A DNA stretch of 61,790 nucleotides, from the NCBI RefSeq assembly GCF_029871205.1, contig NZ_SSOJ01000107.1, forward strand, positions 1 to 61,790. The letters run 5' to 3'. The translations under genes and the position numbers were made by a program. The stretch comes from Pseudomonas sp. BN417. Its GTDB lineage: Bacteria > Pseudomonadota > Gammaproteobacteria > Pseudomonadales > Pseudomonadaceae. Positions 9,867 to 19,050 of the stretch are shown one piece after another (positions within the stretch are counted from its first letter, which is position 1; each line of letters begins with the position of its first letter). The notes below the pieces were generated by a model that did no database searches, was not told the origin of the DNA, and saw only the letters and a list, made by a program, of their open reading frames with translations.

Positions 9867-10925
9867 TCAGGCGGATGCGGCGTCGTAGAACAGCTGCGAG
9901 TCGCGCTGCTCCACCAGGGCCTGCTCGATGGCGGCCTGGTGCACTTCGTCGGCGTGCTCTTCGCGCTCTTCCGGCTTGATGCCGAGGCGGGCGAACAGCT
10001 GCATGTCCTTCTCGGCCTGCGGGTTGGTGGTGGTCAGCAGCTTCTCGCCGTAGAAGATCGAGTTGGCGCCGGCCATGAAGGCCAGGGCCTGCATCTGCTC
10101 GTTCATCTGCTCGCGGCCGGCGGACAGGCGCACGTGGGACTTCGGCATCATGATGCGCGCCACCGCCAGGGTGCGGATGAAGTCGAACGGATCGACGTCC
10201 TTCTCTTCCGCCAGCGGGGTGCCCTTCACTTTCACCAGCATGTTGATCGGCACCGACTCCGGGTGCTCCGGCAGGTTGGCCAGCTGGATCAGCAGGCCGG
10301 CGCGGTCGTCCACCGACTCGCCCATGCCGAGGATGCCGCCGGAGCAGATCTTCATCCCCGCCTCGCGCACGTAGGCCAGGGTCTGCAGACGCTCGCTGTA
10401 GGTGCGGGTGGTGATGATGTTGCCGTAGAACTCCGGCGAGGTATCCAGGTTGTGGTTGTAGTAGTCCAGGCCCGCCTCGGCCAGCGACTGGGTCTGCTCC
10501 TGGGTCAGCTTGCCCAGGGTCATGCAGGTCTCAAGGCCGAGTTTCTTCACGCCTTTGACCATTTCCAGGACATAGGGCATGTCCTTGGCCGACGGATGCT
10601 TCCAGGCGGCGCCCATGCAGAAGCGGGTCGAACCAATGGCCTTGGCCTCGGCGGCGGCCTGCAGGACCTTCTGCACTTCCATCAGCTTTTCCTTGTCCAG
10701 GCCGGTGTTGTAGTGGCCGGACTGCGGGCAGTACTTGCAGTCTTCCGGGCAGGCGCCGGTCTTGATCGACAGCAGGGTGGAAACCTGTACCCGGTTCGGG
10801 TCGAAGTGCGCGCGATGAACGGTCTGGGCCTGGAACAGCAAGTCGTTGAACGGCTGCTCGAACAGTGCCTTCACCTCGGCGAGGGACCAGTCGTGACGGG
10901 TAGCGATGGATGCGGTTGCACTCAT
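9867..10925 (-). CDS. bioB: Biotin synthase BioB
   Basis: Radical-SAM enzyme inserting sulfur into dethiobiotin. 352 residues. The [4Fe-4S]/SAM motif CPEDCKYC places Cys59, Cys63 and Cys66. Downstream signatures include YNHNLDTS and GGILGMGES. First gene of bioBFHCD. The ATG at 10925 has GGAAACC-type weak Shine-Dalgarno. The promoter and candidate BirA operator lie 80-130 nt upstream. Confidence 0.98.
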   Translation of the reverse strand: MSATASIATRHDWSLAEVKALFEQPFNDLLFQAQTVHRAHFDPNRVQVSTLLSIKTGACPEDCKYCPQSGHYNTGLDKEKLMEVQKVLQAAAEAKAIGSTRFCMGAAWKHPSAKDMPYVLEMVKGVKKLGLETCMTLGKLTQEQTQSLAEAGLDYYNHNLDTSPEFYGNIITTRTYSERLQTLAYVREAGMKICSGGILGMGESVDDRAGLLIQLANLPEHPESVPINMLVKVKGTPLAEEKDVDPFDFIRTLAVARIMMPKSHVRLSAGREQMNEQMQALAFMAGANSIFYGEKLLTTTNPQAEKDMQLFARLGIKPEEREEHADEVHQAAIEQALVEQRDSQLFYDAASA

Positions 10926-11003
10926 GGAGGTTTCCTTCGACGCTTGTGTGGCGCCTCTTGTCAGGGATACCCGGACGTGGAGTCCGGGAATTCAGGCTTA
11001 GGC

Positions 11004-11055
11004 ATCATAAGTGGAGCTGTGACGCTGTCAACCATGTTCGCGACACAGGTCGACA
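11004..11055 (-). promoter_or_regulatory. bioB promoter with overlapping BirA-type operator
   Basis: On the minus strand, TTGACA (11031-11026) and TATGAT (11009-11004) are spaced by 16 bp, a near-consensus sigma70 promoter. The -35 lies inside an imperfect inverted repeat TGTCAACC-N14-GGTCGACA (11026-11055). Spacing and half-site sequence match the BirA consensus TTGTAAACC-N14/15-GGTTTACAA. BirA with biotinyl-AMP would block RNA polymerase here. Confidence 0.75.
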
Positions 11056-11091
11056 TCTGATCATTTATTGATCAGTCAACGCATGGCCCGT

Positions 11092-12426
11092 CTATTGATC
11101 GGCAAGTCCTTTGGCCAGGACGGACTCTCCCGCCCGGCGCAACCGTAGCGCGGCGCCATACACGCTCGCCGAAACCAGGAAGGTCAACGGCGCCGAGAAC
11201 GACTGCAGTACGCCACCGGCCTGCATCAGCGCGAAGCCGAGCAGCACGCCGCAGAACCAGGCGACCAGTCCGCCGGCATTCAGGTTGGGCGAGTCGGTCA
11301 CCTGGGCCGCGCCCTTGCCGAGGATGTGCGCCAGCGCCACGCCGACCCAGGCCACCACGAACACGCCCTGCCAGGCCAGGGCCTTGAGCAGCCAGGCGAA
11401 GACATCCGCCAGCATCAGCCCATAGACCACCGCTCCCACCACCAGCGCCCAGACCAGGCGCGAATGACGCAGGCGCAGCAGGTCGCCGAAGAAGGCCTGC
11501 ATGTTCACCGTCGCCAGGTAGTAATTCGCGGTATTGATCCGCGTCTGGGTGACCCATACGAACAGCAGGCCCCAGATGCCCATGAGCTGGAGGATGGCCA
11601 GCACCACCGTCACTTCGCTCAACTCGCCCTGGCGCGGAATGCTCGCGGCGAGGTAGATGCCGGCCATGCCGTTGAGCAGGAAGGTCACCAGGTAGAAAGG
11701 CATGCCGAAATTCCAGCGGCCGTGGTAGCGGGCATCTTCCGGCTTGCCGAAACGGGCGTAGTCGAAGGTGAACATCATCAGCACCCACACACCCATGTAG
11801 GCGGTGAAGCAATCCCACCAGCCGCTGGCCGAAGGCGCGGCCGGGCCGAAGTCCAGCCACTGCGGCTGGTAGCCGTATTCGCCTATGGACAGCGCCACGG
11901 CAGCGAGCAGGCCGAACAGGTAGAAGGGCAGCAGCACGCCGTTGAACTTGTCCAGCCAGTTCTGCACGCTGCCGAAGATCAGCGGCACGCTGTACAGCAC
12001 CACCAGCAGGGCCGCCACGGGGTAGGAAATCGAGGGGTAGAGATGGTTGAACGCCACGGCGATCACCGAGCCCTCGAAGACCGCGTAGTAGATCGCCGTG
12101 GAGAAGAAGATCAGGGTCGCCAGGGAGGCGCCGAGGCGGCCGAACAGCACGCGAGAAAACAGCGCTACGGAAAGGCCGCTGCGCACGGCGAAGCGGCTGA
12201 TCACCGCATTGATCACGCCGTAGCAGACCACCGAGAGCAGCATGCCGATGATCGCGTTGCGCGCGCCATAGGCCAGCGCCAGCGAGGCGCCCACCACTAT
12301 GTAGAACATGGCGCTGCACACGGCCCACCAGGCCATGGTCAGCGAGAGCTTGCCCATGCGGGCGTCGAGCGGGACGGGTTGGGTGGAAAGGTCGATGTCT
12401 TGTTCTTGTGTCGACAGGCTTGCCAT
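11092..12426 (-). CDS. NCS1-type cytosine/purine/allantoin permease family transporter
   Basis: Inner-membrane secondary transporter with about 12 hydrophobic segments over 444 residues. The start is the ATG at 12426 (MASLSTQEQD) with GGAGAAACC upstream; an upstream frame to 12504 is Cys/Arg-rich and unlike a transporter start. TM1 begins near SLTMAWWAVCSAMFYIVVGA, as in NCS1 carriers of nucleobases, hydantoins and allantoin. It follows pxpC by 105 nt on the same strand, so it probably imports the substrate of the pxp/biotin carboxylase enzymes (5-oxoproline or another small lactam or ureide; inference). The alternative frame at 11072-12442 is a shadow. Confidence 0.85.
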   Translation of the reverse strand: MASLSTQEQDIDLSTQPVPLDARMGKLSLTMAWWAVCSAMFYIVVGASLALAYGARNAIIGMLLSVVCYGVINAVISRFAVRSGLSVALFSRVLFGRLGASLATLIFFSTAIYYAVFEGSVIAVAFNHLYPSISYPVAALLVVLYSVPLIFGSVQNWLDKFNGVLLPFYLFGLLAAVALSIGEYGYQPQWLDFGPAAPSASGWWDCFTAYMGVWVLMMFTFDYARFGKPEDARYHGRWNFGMPFYLVTFLLNGMAGIYLAASIPRQGELSEVTVVLAILQLMGIWGLLFVWVTQTRINTANYYLATVNMQAFFGDLLRLRHSRLVWALVVGAVVYGLMLADVFAWLLKALAWQGVFVVAWVGVALAHILGKGAAQVTDSPNLNAGGLVAWFCGVLLGFALMQAGGVLQSFSAPLTFLVSASVYGAALRLRRAGESVLAKGLADQ

Positions 12427-12531
12427 CTTGGTTTCTCCGCAAGATGAAATCCGGGATCTGCGGCAGCAGGGGACCGCGGCGACCCCCTGCGCACAGGGAG
12501 CCACCGGTCGTGCCGACGCGTCTGTTGTTAT

Positions 12532-13509
12532 TCAGGCAAGAAAGAAGCGGTTGAGGCGTTCGAGTTGCTGGTTGTACTGGCGGCGGGCGGCCAGGCCCTC
12601 CTCCAGGGTGATGGCGACGAAACGCGCGCGCTGGTTCGGCTGCATCTGCGCGATCAGGTTGAGGTCAGGGCTGATCACCGTGCCGATCATCGCGTAGCCG
12701 CCGCCGGACACCGCGTCCCGGTGCAGGACGATGGGTTCCAGACCGCCGGGCACCTGGATCGAGCCGATGGGGTAGCAGGCGTCGACGATGTTCGACGGAT
12801 CGGAGCCGGCGCCGAAGGGCTGTTCGCGCGGCTCGAACTCCAGCGGCGTGCCGCCCTTGAAGCGGTAGCCGGTGCGATCGGCTTCCGAGCCCACGGTCCA
12901 GGTATCGGCGAAGAACTGCTCCGCCGCGCGAGCGGTGAGGCGATGGTGGTAGAGGCCCGGCACCACGCGCAGGGTCACCTCCCCGCCCAGTTCGATATGC
13001 AGCGAGCGCGGCAGGGCCAGGCCTTCGCGATCCTGCGCGGCGGGTTGTCCCAGTGGCAGCTCGTCGCCGGCGGCCAGGCGCCGGCCGTGGAAGCCGCCGA
13101 TGGCGCCCAGGCCATAGGTGGAGCGACTACCGAGCACTTCCGGCACGTCGATGCCGCCGTCGATGGCGACGTAACCGCGGGCCCCGGCCTTGATGTAGTC
13201 GAAGCCCAGCACCTGGCCGGCACGGACGCGGAAGACGGCGTCTTGCGGCATCTCGGCGCCATCCAGGCGCGGCGTCATGCGCGCGCCGCAGACCGCCACC
13301 AGGGCGTCGCGCTGGAACTCCAACTGCGGGCCGAGGAGCGTGCATTCGAGCAGCGCGGCGGTCGCCGGGTTGCCCACCAGCAGGTTGGCCGCACGCAGGG
13401 CGTACTGGTCGAGCGCGCCCGAGGGCGGGATGCCCTGGTGGTAATGGCCTTCGCGGCCGGCGTCCTGCACCGAGGTGGCGAGGCCGGGTTTGAGCACCTT
13501 AATCGACAT
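12532..13509 (-). CDS. pxpC: Biotin-dependent carboxyltransferase family protein, PxpC/KipA-like
   Basis: 325 residues from the ATG at 13509 (MSIKVLKPGLAT). It has the family opening SVQDAGREGHYHQGIPPSGA and the cyclophilin-like beta fold shared by PxpC, KipA and the carboxyltransferase domain of urea carboxylase. PxpABC is a known ATP-dependent 5-oxoprolinase, in which PxpB and PxpC form a complex. Its start overlaps the pxpB stop by 11 nt. With the BC and BCCP genes upstream it may act as half of a true carboxyltransferase rather than only as an oxoprolinase subunit. Confidence 0.88.
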   Translation of the reverse strand: MSIKVLKPGLATSVQDAGREGHYHQGIPPSGALDQYALRAANLLVGNPATAALLECTLLGPQLEFQRDALVAVCGARMTPRLDGAEMPQDAVFRVRAGQVLGFDYIKAGARGYVAIDGGIDVPEVLGSRSTYGLGAIGGFHGRRLAAGDELPLGQPAAQDREGLALPRSLHIELGGEVTLRVVPGLYHHRLTARAAEQFFADTWTVGSEADRTGYRFKGGTPLEFEPREQPFGAGSDPSNIVDACYPIGSIQVPGGLEPIVLHRDAVSGGGYAMIGTVISPDLNLIAQMQPNQRARFVAITLEEGLAARRQYNQQLERLNRFFLA

Positions 13510-14380
13510 GGAGCACCTCCTGCAGACGCTGCTTGCAGCCTTGCGGATCCTCGATGAAGGCATCCAGGTCGAAGCTGACCGGGCGGATGCGCAACTGGAA
13601 GGTCCCGGCCTCGACCTCGGCCACCGCCTGGTCGTAGGCGACGCGGTCGATCGGCTTGAACTGGACGATGTCGCCGGAGCGGAAGAACACCATGGAGTCC
13701 TTCAGGTAGCCCAGGCTCTGTTGCGGGTCGTAGATGGGCGCCGGGGTGACGCCGAACATCTGGTAGCCGCCGGCGCCGCGCACCGAGTAGATGCAGCCGA
13801 AGCAGCCGCCGTGGCCGAGGGTCAGCTTCGGCGTGTCGGTGCGCGGGCGCAGGTACTTGGGCACCTGCAACTGCTGCTCGCGCTCGACCATCTGGTACAT
13901 GAAGGGCAGCCCGGCGACGAAGCCGACCATGGAGACGAACCAGGGCGAGCCACTGTGGGCCTCGATGAACGCCTGCACATCGGCGAAGCCGTTGACCTTG
14001 GCCGCGTACTCCAGGTCGGTGGAGGACGGGTCCTGGTGGCGGTCGCGGAAGCGCATCAGCGTTTCATGGGTCCAGGGATCGTTGTAGAGCACCGGGATCT
14101 CGATGATCCGCGTCTGGATGCTGCGCTCGGCCGTGGCCTGGGCTTCCAGTTCGCGGACCTTTTCCAGCAGCGCCTCAGGGGCGATCTGGTCGGGGTTGAA
14201 GCGGATCTGGAAGGAGGCGTTGGCCAGGCAGATGTCGAGCACGCCGGGCAGCGCCTGCTGCTCGACGGCGCGGGTGATCGCCATGCCGCGGAAGAAGGCT
14301 TCCAGCGACATGGATTCGGAGACTTCGGCGAACAGGTGCTCGTCGCCGCCAAAGCTGTAGCGCACAGGTGCTGCGTTCAT
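13499..14380 (-). CDS. pxpB: PxpB/KipI-like carboxyltransferase subunit
   Basis: 293 residues from the ATG at 14380 (MNAAPVRYSFGGDEH), directly after the biotin carboxylase stop (TGA-G-ATG). The C-terminal half carries the KipI/urea-carboxylase fold signature around GGCFGCIYSVRGAGGYQMFG. It is about 60 residues longer than typical free PxpB (about 220-230), with an N-terminal extension ending near residue 70-100. It is the partner of PxpC by adjacency and overlap. The family is clear; the substrate (5-oxoproline or another lactam) is inferred. Confidence 0.86.
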   Translation of the reverse strand: MNAAPVRYSFGGDEHLFAEVSESMSLEAFFRGMAITRAVEQQALPGVLDICLANASFQIRFNPDQIAPEALLEKVRELEAQATAERSIQTRIIEIPVLYNDPWTHETLMRFRDRHQDPSSTDLEYAAKVNGFADVQAFIEAHSGSPWFVSMVGFVAGLPFMYQMVEREQQLQVPKYLRPRTDTPKLTLGHGGCFGCIYSVRGAGGYQMFGVTPAPIYDPQQSLGYLKDSMVFFRSGDIVQFKPIDRVAYDQAVAEVEAGTFQLRIRPVSFDLDAFIEDPQGCKQRLQEVLHVD

Positions 14381-14381
14381 C

Positions 14382-15770
14382 TCAAGCCTCCGGGGCGGCG
14401 GGCGCCAGCAGAGCGGCCCGTTCGGCGAGCCAGGGTTCCAGGGTGCCGGTATCGAACTGGCCATCGCGCACGGCGGGGTCGGCGAGCAGCAGGCGGTGCA
14501 GCGGGAGAGTGGTCGCCATGCCCGTCAGGCGGGTGGCGTCCAGCGCCGCTTCGGCACGGGCGAAGGCCTCGGCGCGGTCGCCGCCATGCACCACCAGCTT
14601 GGCCAGCAGCGAGTCGTAGTAGGCCGGCACGCGATAGCCCTCGAACAGGTGGCTTTCCACGCGGATGCCCTCGCCCTGCGGCCAGACCAGCGCTTCCACC
14701 AGGCCGGGGCTGGGGAAGAAATTGCGCGCCGGGTCTTCGGCGTTGATGCGCATCTCCAGCGCCGCGCCCTGGATGCGGATGTCCTCCTGGCGCAACGACA
14801 GCGGCTCGCCACCGGCGATGCGCAGCATCCACTGCACCAGGTCGATGCCGGTGATCATCTCGCTGATCGGGTGCTCGACCTGGATGCGGGTGTTCATCTC
14901 GATGAAGAAGAACTCGCCGCTGTGGGAATCGAACAGGTATTCCAGGGTGCCGGCCCCGCAGTAACCGATGTCGCGGGCCAGGCGCACGGCGCTTTCGCAC
15001 AGGGCCTGGCGCTGCTCGGCGCTGAGGGCGGGCGATGGCGCCTCTTCGAAGACCTTCTGCCGGCGACGCTGCAGCGAGCACTCGCGCTCGAACAGGTGCA
15101 CCGCGTGCTGGCCATCACCGAGGATCTGCACCTCGATGTGCCGCGCCTGGCGGATGAAGCGCTCCAGGTACACCGCGCCCGAGCCGAAGGCAGCCTGGGC
15201 TTCGCGCTGGGCCAGCGGAAACTCGCGGGACAGCTCGGCGGCATCATGGGCGATGCGGATACCGCGCCCGCCACCGCCGGCCGAAGCCTTGATCAGCAGC
15301 GGGTAGCCCACCGTCTCTGCGCAGGCCAGGGCGGCGGCGAGGTCGTCCAGTTCGCCCGGGGAGCCCGGCACCACCGGCACGCCGGCGGCCTGGGCGGTAC
15401 GCCGTGCTTCGGCCTTGTCGCCCATGCGGCGGATGGTGTCGGCATCCGGGCCGACGAAGATCAGCCCCGCCTCGACCACTGCCTGGGCGAAGGCCGCGTT
15501 CTCGGAGAGGAAGCCATAGCCCGGGTGGATGGCGTTGGCGCCGCTGTCCCGCGCCGCCTGCAACAGGGCCTCGGCGTTCAGGTAGCTCTTGTCGGCGCGG
15601 GCCGGACCGATGATCCGCACCTCGTCGGCCAGGCGCGCCGGCAGCGATTCGGCATCCGCCTTGCTGCACGCCGCCACGGTGGGAATGCCCAGGGCCTGGG
15701 CCGCGCGGATGATGCGCACGGCGATCTCGCCGCGGTTGGCCACCAGCAGTTTGTGGATGGAGTTGCTCAT
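14382..15770 (-). CDS. Biotin carboxylase (AccC family) of the pxp cluster
   Basis: ATP-grasp enzyme carboxylating biotin on a carrier protein with bicarbonate. 462 residues from the ATG at 15770 (MSNSIHKLLVANRGEIAVRI). It shows NAIHPGYGFLSEN, the ATP glycine loop KASAGGGGRG (161-170), the catalytic region FFFIEMNTRIQVEHPI and YDSLLAKLVVHG. Its partners are the adjacent BCCP (10-nt gap) and PxpB/PxpC, so it is probably not the housekeeping acetyl-CoA carboxylase subunit, whose gene normally pairs with accB elsewhere. Confidence 0.92.
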   Translation of the reverse strand: MSNSIHKLLVANRGEIAVRIIRAAQALGIPTVAACSKADAESLPARLADEVRIIGPARADKSYLNAEALLQAARDSGANAIHPGYGFLSENAAFAQAVVEAGLIFVGPDADTIRRMGDKAEARRTAQAAGVPVVPGSPGELDDLAAALACAETVGYPLLIKASAGGGGRGIRIAHDAAELSREFPLAQREAQAAFGSGAVYLERFIRQARHIEVQILGDGQHAVHLFERECSLQRRRQKVFEEAPSPALSAEQRQALCESAVRLARDIGYCGAGTLEYLFDSHSGEFFFIEMNTRIQVEHPISEMITGIDLVQWMLRIAGGEPLSLRQEDIRIQGAALEMRINAEDPARNFFPSPGLVEALVWPQGEGIRVESHLFEGYRVPAYYDSLLAKLVVHGGDRAEAFARAEAALDATRLTGMATTLPLHRLLLADPAVRDGQFDTGTLEPWLAERAALLAPAAPEA

Positions 15771-15780
15771 CGCCCTGCCC

Positions 15781-16029
15781 TCACGCGTCGGTTTCGATGA
15801 CGGCCAGCAATTGCCCCGGCTCGACCGGGTCGCCGTCCTCGACGTGGAACGCCAGCACGCGGCCACCCTGGTCGGCGGTCAGTTCGGAGAACTGCTTCAT
15901 TACCTCCACCAGGCCGATCACGGCATTGGCGGCCACGGTGTCACCCTCGTTGGCATAGTTGTCGGCCTCGGGGCTCGGCTTGCGATAGAAGGTGCCGGGG
16001 AGCGGTGAAAACACCTGAAATTCAGCCAT
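15781..16029 (-). CDS. Biotin carboxyl carrier protein, minimal domain
   Basis: Only 82 residues: a single biotinyl/lipoyl domain without the Pro/Ala linker of AccB. The biotinylation site reads EVMKQF with Lys45, in place of the usual EAMKM, so the residues either side of the Met-Lys core differ. It corresponds to the position I recall as PA0493, 'probable biotin-requiring enzyme'. It shuttles carboxybiotin between the carboxylase encoded downstream and PxpBC. Confidence 0.9.
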   Translation of the reverse strand: MAEFQVFSPLPGTFYRKPSPEADNYANEGDTVAANAVIGLVEVMKQFSELTADQGGRVLAFHVEDGDPVEPGQLLAVIETDA

Positions 16030-16077
16030 GTCTTTTCCTCTTGTAGTACTTGTCTTGGCAGGCGTGAGAAAGGGAGA

Positions 16078-16836
16078 TCAGCGCGGCGCTCTGACGGCAA
16101 TGCCCGCCGCGTCGAGGCGGGCGCGGGTGCGCTGGACCAGGGCCAGGGCCCCGGGGGTGTCGCTGTGGATGCACACCGACTCGAAGGCGATCGGGATGTC
16201 CTGGCCATCCACCGTGCGCACCACGCCCTCCTGGCAGGCCCGCAGGACCTTGTCGGCCACCTGTTCCGGGTCCAGCGCGGTGACCCGGCGGATGAACACA
16301 ATGGAGCCGGAGGCGTCGTAGTCGCGGTCGGCGTAGAACTCGCGCACCACCGGCTGGCCCAGCTCCCGGGCGATGCGGCAGGTGGCCGAGCCGTCCATGC
16401 AGAACAGCAGCAGCTCGGGGTCAAGGCGGCGCAGGGTTTCGATGAACAGGCGCGCCGCACCTTCGTCACGGGCCAGGTGCATGTAGAGCGCGCCGTGGGG
16501 CTTGATGTGCTGCAAGGTCAGGCCCTGCAGGCGGGCGAACTCGCGCAGCGCACCGAGCTGGTAGAGCATGTCGTTGACCAGCTCCTGGGCCGGCGCATTG
16601 ATGTGCCGGCGGCCAAAGCCCACCAGGTCGCGGAAGCCCGGATGGGCGCCGATGGCCACGCCGTGGCGCTGGGCCAGTTCTACGGTGCGCAGCATGGTGT
16701 TGGGATCGCCGGCATGGAAGCCGGTGGCGATGTTGGCGGTACTGATCAGCGGCATGATCGCTTCGTCGACGCCATCGCCAATGGTCCATGGGCCAAATCC
16801 TTCGCCCATGTCGGAATTGAGGTCGACCTCGGTCAT
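16078..16836 (-). CDS. pxpA: 5-oxoprolinase subunit A / LamB-YcsF family
   Basis: 252 residues, opening [17 protein letters not shown] with [16 protein letters not shown] and KPHGALYMH, all hallmarks of the LamB/YcsF polysaccharide-deacetylase-like fold. PxpA hydrolyses the activated lactam in 5-oxoproline cleavage, and LamB was named for lactam use in Aspergillus. First gene of the operon, divergent from the LysR gene (125-nt gap), followed by BCCP, BC, pxpB, pxpC and the NCS1 permease. Confidence 0.92.
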   Translation of the reverse strand: MTEVDLNSDMGEGFGPWTIGDGVDEAIMPLISTANIATGFHAGDPNTMLRTVELAQRHGVAIGAHPGFRDLVGFGRRHINAPAQELVNDMLYQLGALREFARLQGLTLQHIKPHGALYMHLARDEGAARLFIETLRRLDPELLLFCMDGSATCRIARELGQPVVREFYADRDYDASGSIVFIRRVTALDPEQVADKVLRACQEGVVRTVDGQDIPIAFESVCIHSDTPGALALVQRTRARLDAAGIAVRAPR

Positions 16837-16961
16837 CGCGTGTTGCCTCTTGTTATCGGATGTCTATGGGCCGACGTTAAAAGGCACCCCAGGTATTGGG
16901 AAGATTTATTATTCGATAGACTGAGTTCTGAAAAATCGATACCCCCAGGCAGGTCTCTACC

Positions 16962-17879
16962 ATGGCATTCACCCTGCGCCAGGTCCGTTATTTCGTCGCC
17001 ACCGCCGAGGTCGGACAGATCTCCCAGGCGGCCATCCACCTGAGCATTTCCCAGTCGGCGGTCACCAGCGCCATCCAGGAACTGGAGGGCCTGCTCGGCG
17101 TCAGCCTGTTCATCCGCTCGCCCCAGGGCATGACCCTGACCGACAGTGGCCGGCACTTCCTCAACCACGCCTACTCCATCCTGCGCAGTGTCGAGGACGC
17201 ACTGAAGAGCCCGCTGCCGGACACCAGCATCGAGGGCAGCCTGAGCGTGGCGGCCAGCTACACGGTGATGGGCTACTTCCTGCCCTACCACCTGCAGCGT
17301 CTGGCGCAGTGGTATCCGGGCATCCAGCTGAACCTGTACGAACAGGAGCGCGACAGCATCGAACGCAGCCTGCTGGACGGCACGCTGGACATGGCCGTGG
17401 TGCTGACCGCCAACCTGCAGCATCCGGACATCGCCGCCGAGACCCTGTTCAGTTCGGAACGGCGGCTCTGGCTGCCCAACCGCCATCCACTCAGCGAACG
17501 ACCCTCGGTGGGCCTGGAGGATGTCGCCCGCGAACCCTTCATCCTGCTGACCGTGGACGAGGCCGACCAGACCGCCCTCCGGTACTGGGAAGCCAGCCGC
17601 CTGCAACCCAAGGTGATCCTGCGCACCAGTTCGGTGGAGGCCGTGCGCAGCATGGTGGCCAACGGCACGGGCGTGGCCATCCTCTCCGACCTGGTGTACC
17701 GGCCCTGGTCGCTGGAGGGCCGGCGCATCGAAACCCTGTCGCTGACCGACCCCGTCCCGCCGATGAGCGTGGGGCTGGCCTGGCGCCGCGACCTGGAATT
17801 CAGCGAACCGATGAAAGCCTTCCGCGAATATTTCCGGCACTCTTTCCTGGCCCCGCAACTGAGCAGTTCGCGGCGCTGA
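16962..17879 (+). CDS. LysR-family regulator, probable controller of the pxp operon
   Basis: 305 residues. The N-terminal winged HTH reads LRQVRYFVATAEVGQISQAA, with SQSAVTSAIQELE as recognition region; the C-terminal part is a periplasmic-binding-like effector domain. Divergent transcription from pxpA is the classic LysR layout and suggests activation of that operon by its substrate. In the 125-nt divergent region I could not pick a single convincing T-N11-A box. Confidence 0.9.
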   Translation: MAFTLRQVRYFVATAEVGQISQAAIHLSISQSAVTSAIQELEGLLGVSLFIRSPQGMTLTDSGRHFLNHAYSILRSVEDALKSPLPDTSIEGSLSVAASYTVMGYFLPYHLQRLAQWYPGIQLNLYEQERDSIERSLLDGTLDMAVVLTANLQHPDIAAETLFSSERRLWLPNRHPLSERPSVGLEDVAREPFILLTVDEADQTALRYWEASRLQPKVILRTSSVEAVRSMVANGTGVAILSDLVYRPWSLEGRRIETLSLTDPVPPMSVGLAWRRDLEFSEPMKAFREYFRHSFLAPQLSSSRR

Positions 17880-17939
17880 ACCCGTCACGACGGGAGAGTT
17901 CAAATCACCAGTTCGACGCTAAAGGAGCACCATCCCGCG

Positions 17940-18233
17940 ATGCGCACAGAAGGATTTTTCGAGTGGCTCGGCCGGATCATCGGCACTGTCATCCGCTTCA
18001 TAGTCGACCTGCTGTCCGGCGTGCTGGGCGGCATCGGCCAAGCCATCGACGACTTCCTCAACGGCTTGGCACGGGCCATCGGCATGGACGTGTCCTTCTT
18101 CAGCCTGATCCTGCTGATCATCAGCCTGCTGTTGCTCTACGCCGGCATCCGCGCCTTCATCCGCCGCTCCATCATCGGTGGCCTGGTCCTGACCTTCCTC
18201 GGCCTGGTGGTGATGAGCTGGCTGATCGCCTGA
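17940..18233 (+). CDS. Small two-helix membrane protein, unknown function
   Basis: 97 residues. A hydrophobic/amphipathic N-terminal half (FFEWLGRIIGTVIRFIVDLL) is followed by two strong membrane segments, FFSLILLIISLLLLYAGI and SIIGGLVLTFLGLVVMSWL. An AAGGAG sequence lies 13 nt before the ATG, a longer spacing than usual. It precedes comF by 22 nt, so the two are probably cotranscribed. No family assigned. Confidence 0.75.
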   Translation: MRTEGFFEWLGRIIGTVIRFIVDLLSGVLGGIGQAIDDFLNGLARAIGMDVSFFSLILLIISLLLLYAGIRAFIRRSIIGGLVLTFLGLVVMSWLIA

Positions 18234-18255
18234 ACCGCGTCCCAGGGAGGGGACC

Positions 18256-18984
18256 ATGCATCCATTGCTCGCGCGGCTGCGGCCGGCCTGGCTTCGCCAC
18301 ACATCCACCTGCCTGCTCTGCCATGGCCCCGGCAGCGACCTGCCCATCTGCACCGGCTGCGAGGCCGAACTGCCCTGGCTCGGCGGCTGCTGCGCCATTT
18401 GCGCCCTGCCCCTGCAGACCCATGGCCTGCCCTGTGGCGCCTGCCTGAAACGGCCTCCGCCCTTTGCAAAGGTCGAGGCACCCTGGCGCTACGCCTTCCC
18501 CGTGGACAGCCTGATCACCCGCTTCAAGCACCAGGGCCGCTGGCCCCTCGGCCGCCTGCTTGGGGAACTGCTCGCCCGCCACCTCGACCATGCCTTCAGT
18601 GAAGGCCTGCCACGCCCCCACGCGCTGCTGCCGGTGCCCCTGGCCGCACCGCGGCTGCGCCTGCGCGGTTTCAACCAGGCGCAGATGCTGGCGCGCTGGC
18701 TGCGCGATGAACTGCAGATCCCGTTGCAGGCCGACTGGTTGCAGCGGGTCGAGGACGGCCCGTCCCAGCAGGGCCTGGATGCCGCTGCCCGGCGCCGCAA
18801 CCTGCGCCGCGCCTTCGCCCTGGATGAACGGGCCGAGGTGCGCGGCCTGCACCTGGCCCTGGTGGACGATGTACTCACCACCGGCACCACCGCCCACTTC
18901 CTCGCCCGCTTGCTGAAGCGCGCCGGCGCGGCGCGGGTGGACGTCTACTGCCTGGCGCGCACGCCCAGTCCCGGCGACAGCTGA
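18256..18984 (+). CDS. comF: ComF/GntX-type phosphoribosyltransferase-fold protein
   Basis: 242 residues. The N-terminal Cys pairs C19-X2-C22, C32-X2-C35 and C46-X2-C49 form a probable zinc-binding double-zinc-ribbon. A type I PRTase domain follows, with the PRPP loop LALVDDVLTTGTT. ComF proteins are linked to DNA uptake and late competence steps in other bacteria; in Pseudomonas this gene usually sits near bioB, as here. GGAGGGGACC precedes the ATG. Confidence 0.9.
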   Translation: MHPLLARLRPAWLRHTSTCLLCHGPGSDLPICTGCEAELPWLGGCCAICALPLQTHGLPCGACLKRPPPFAKVEAPWRYAFPVDSLITRFKHQGRWPLGRLLGELLARHLDHAFSEGLPRPHALLPVPLAAPRLRLRGFNQAQMLARWLRDELQIPLQADWLQRVEDGPSQQGLDAAARRRNLRRAFALDERAEVRGLHLALVDDVLTTGTTAHFLARLLKRAGAARVDVYCLARTPSPGDS

Positions 18985-19050
18985 AGGCTTGACGTGCCGG
19001 ACAGGCGGGCGCAGCCTGCGCGCCAGACACCCTGACGGACCCGCCAGCCC

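Noticed and set aside
16837-16961. A LysR box in the pxpA-lysR divergent region.
   Set aside because: Several T-N11-A matches are possible by eye, none with clear dyad symmetry, so no site is called.
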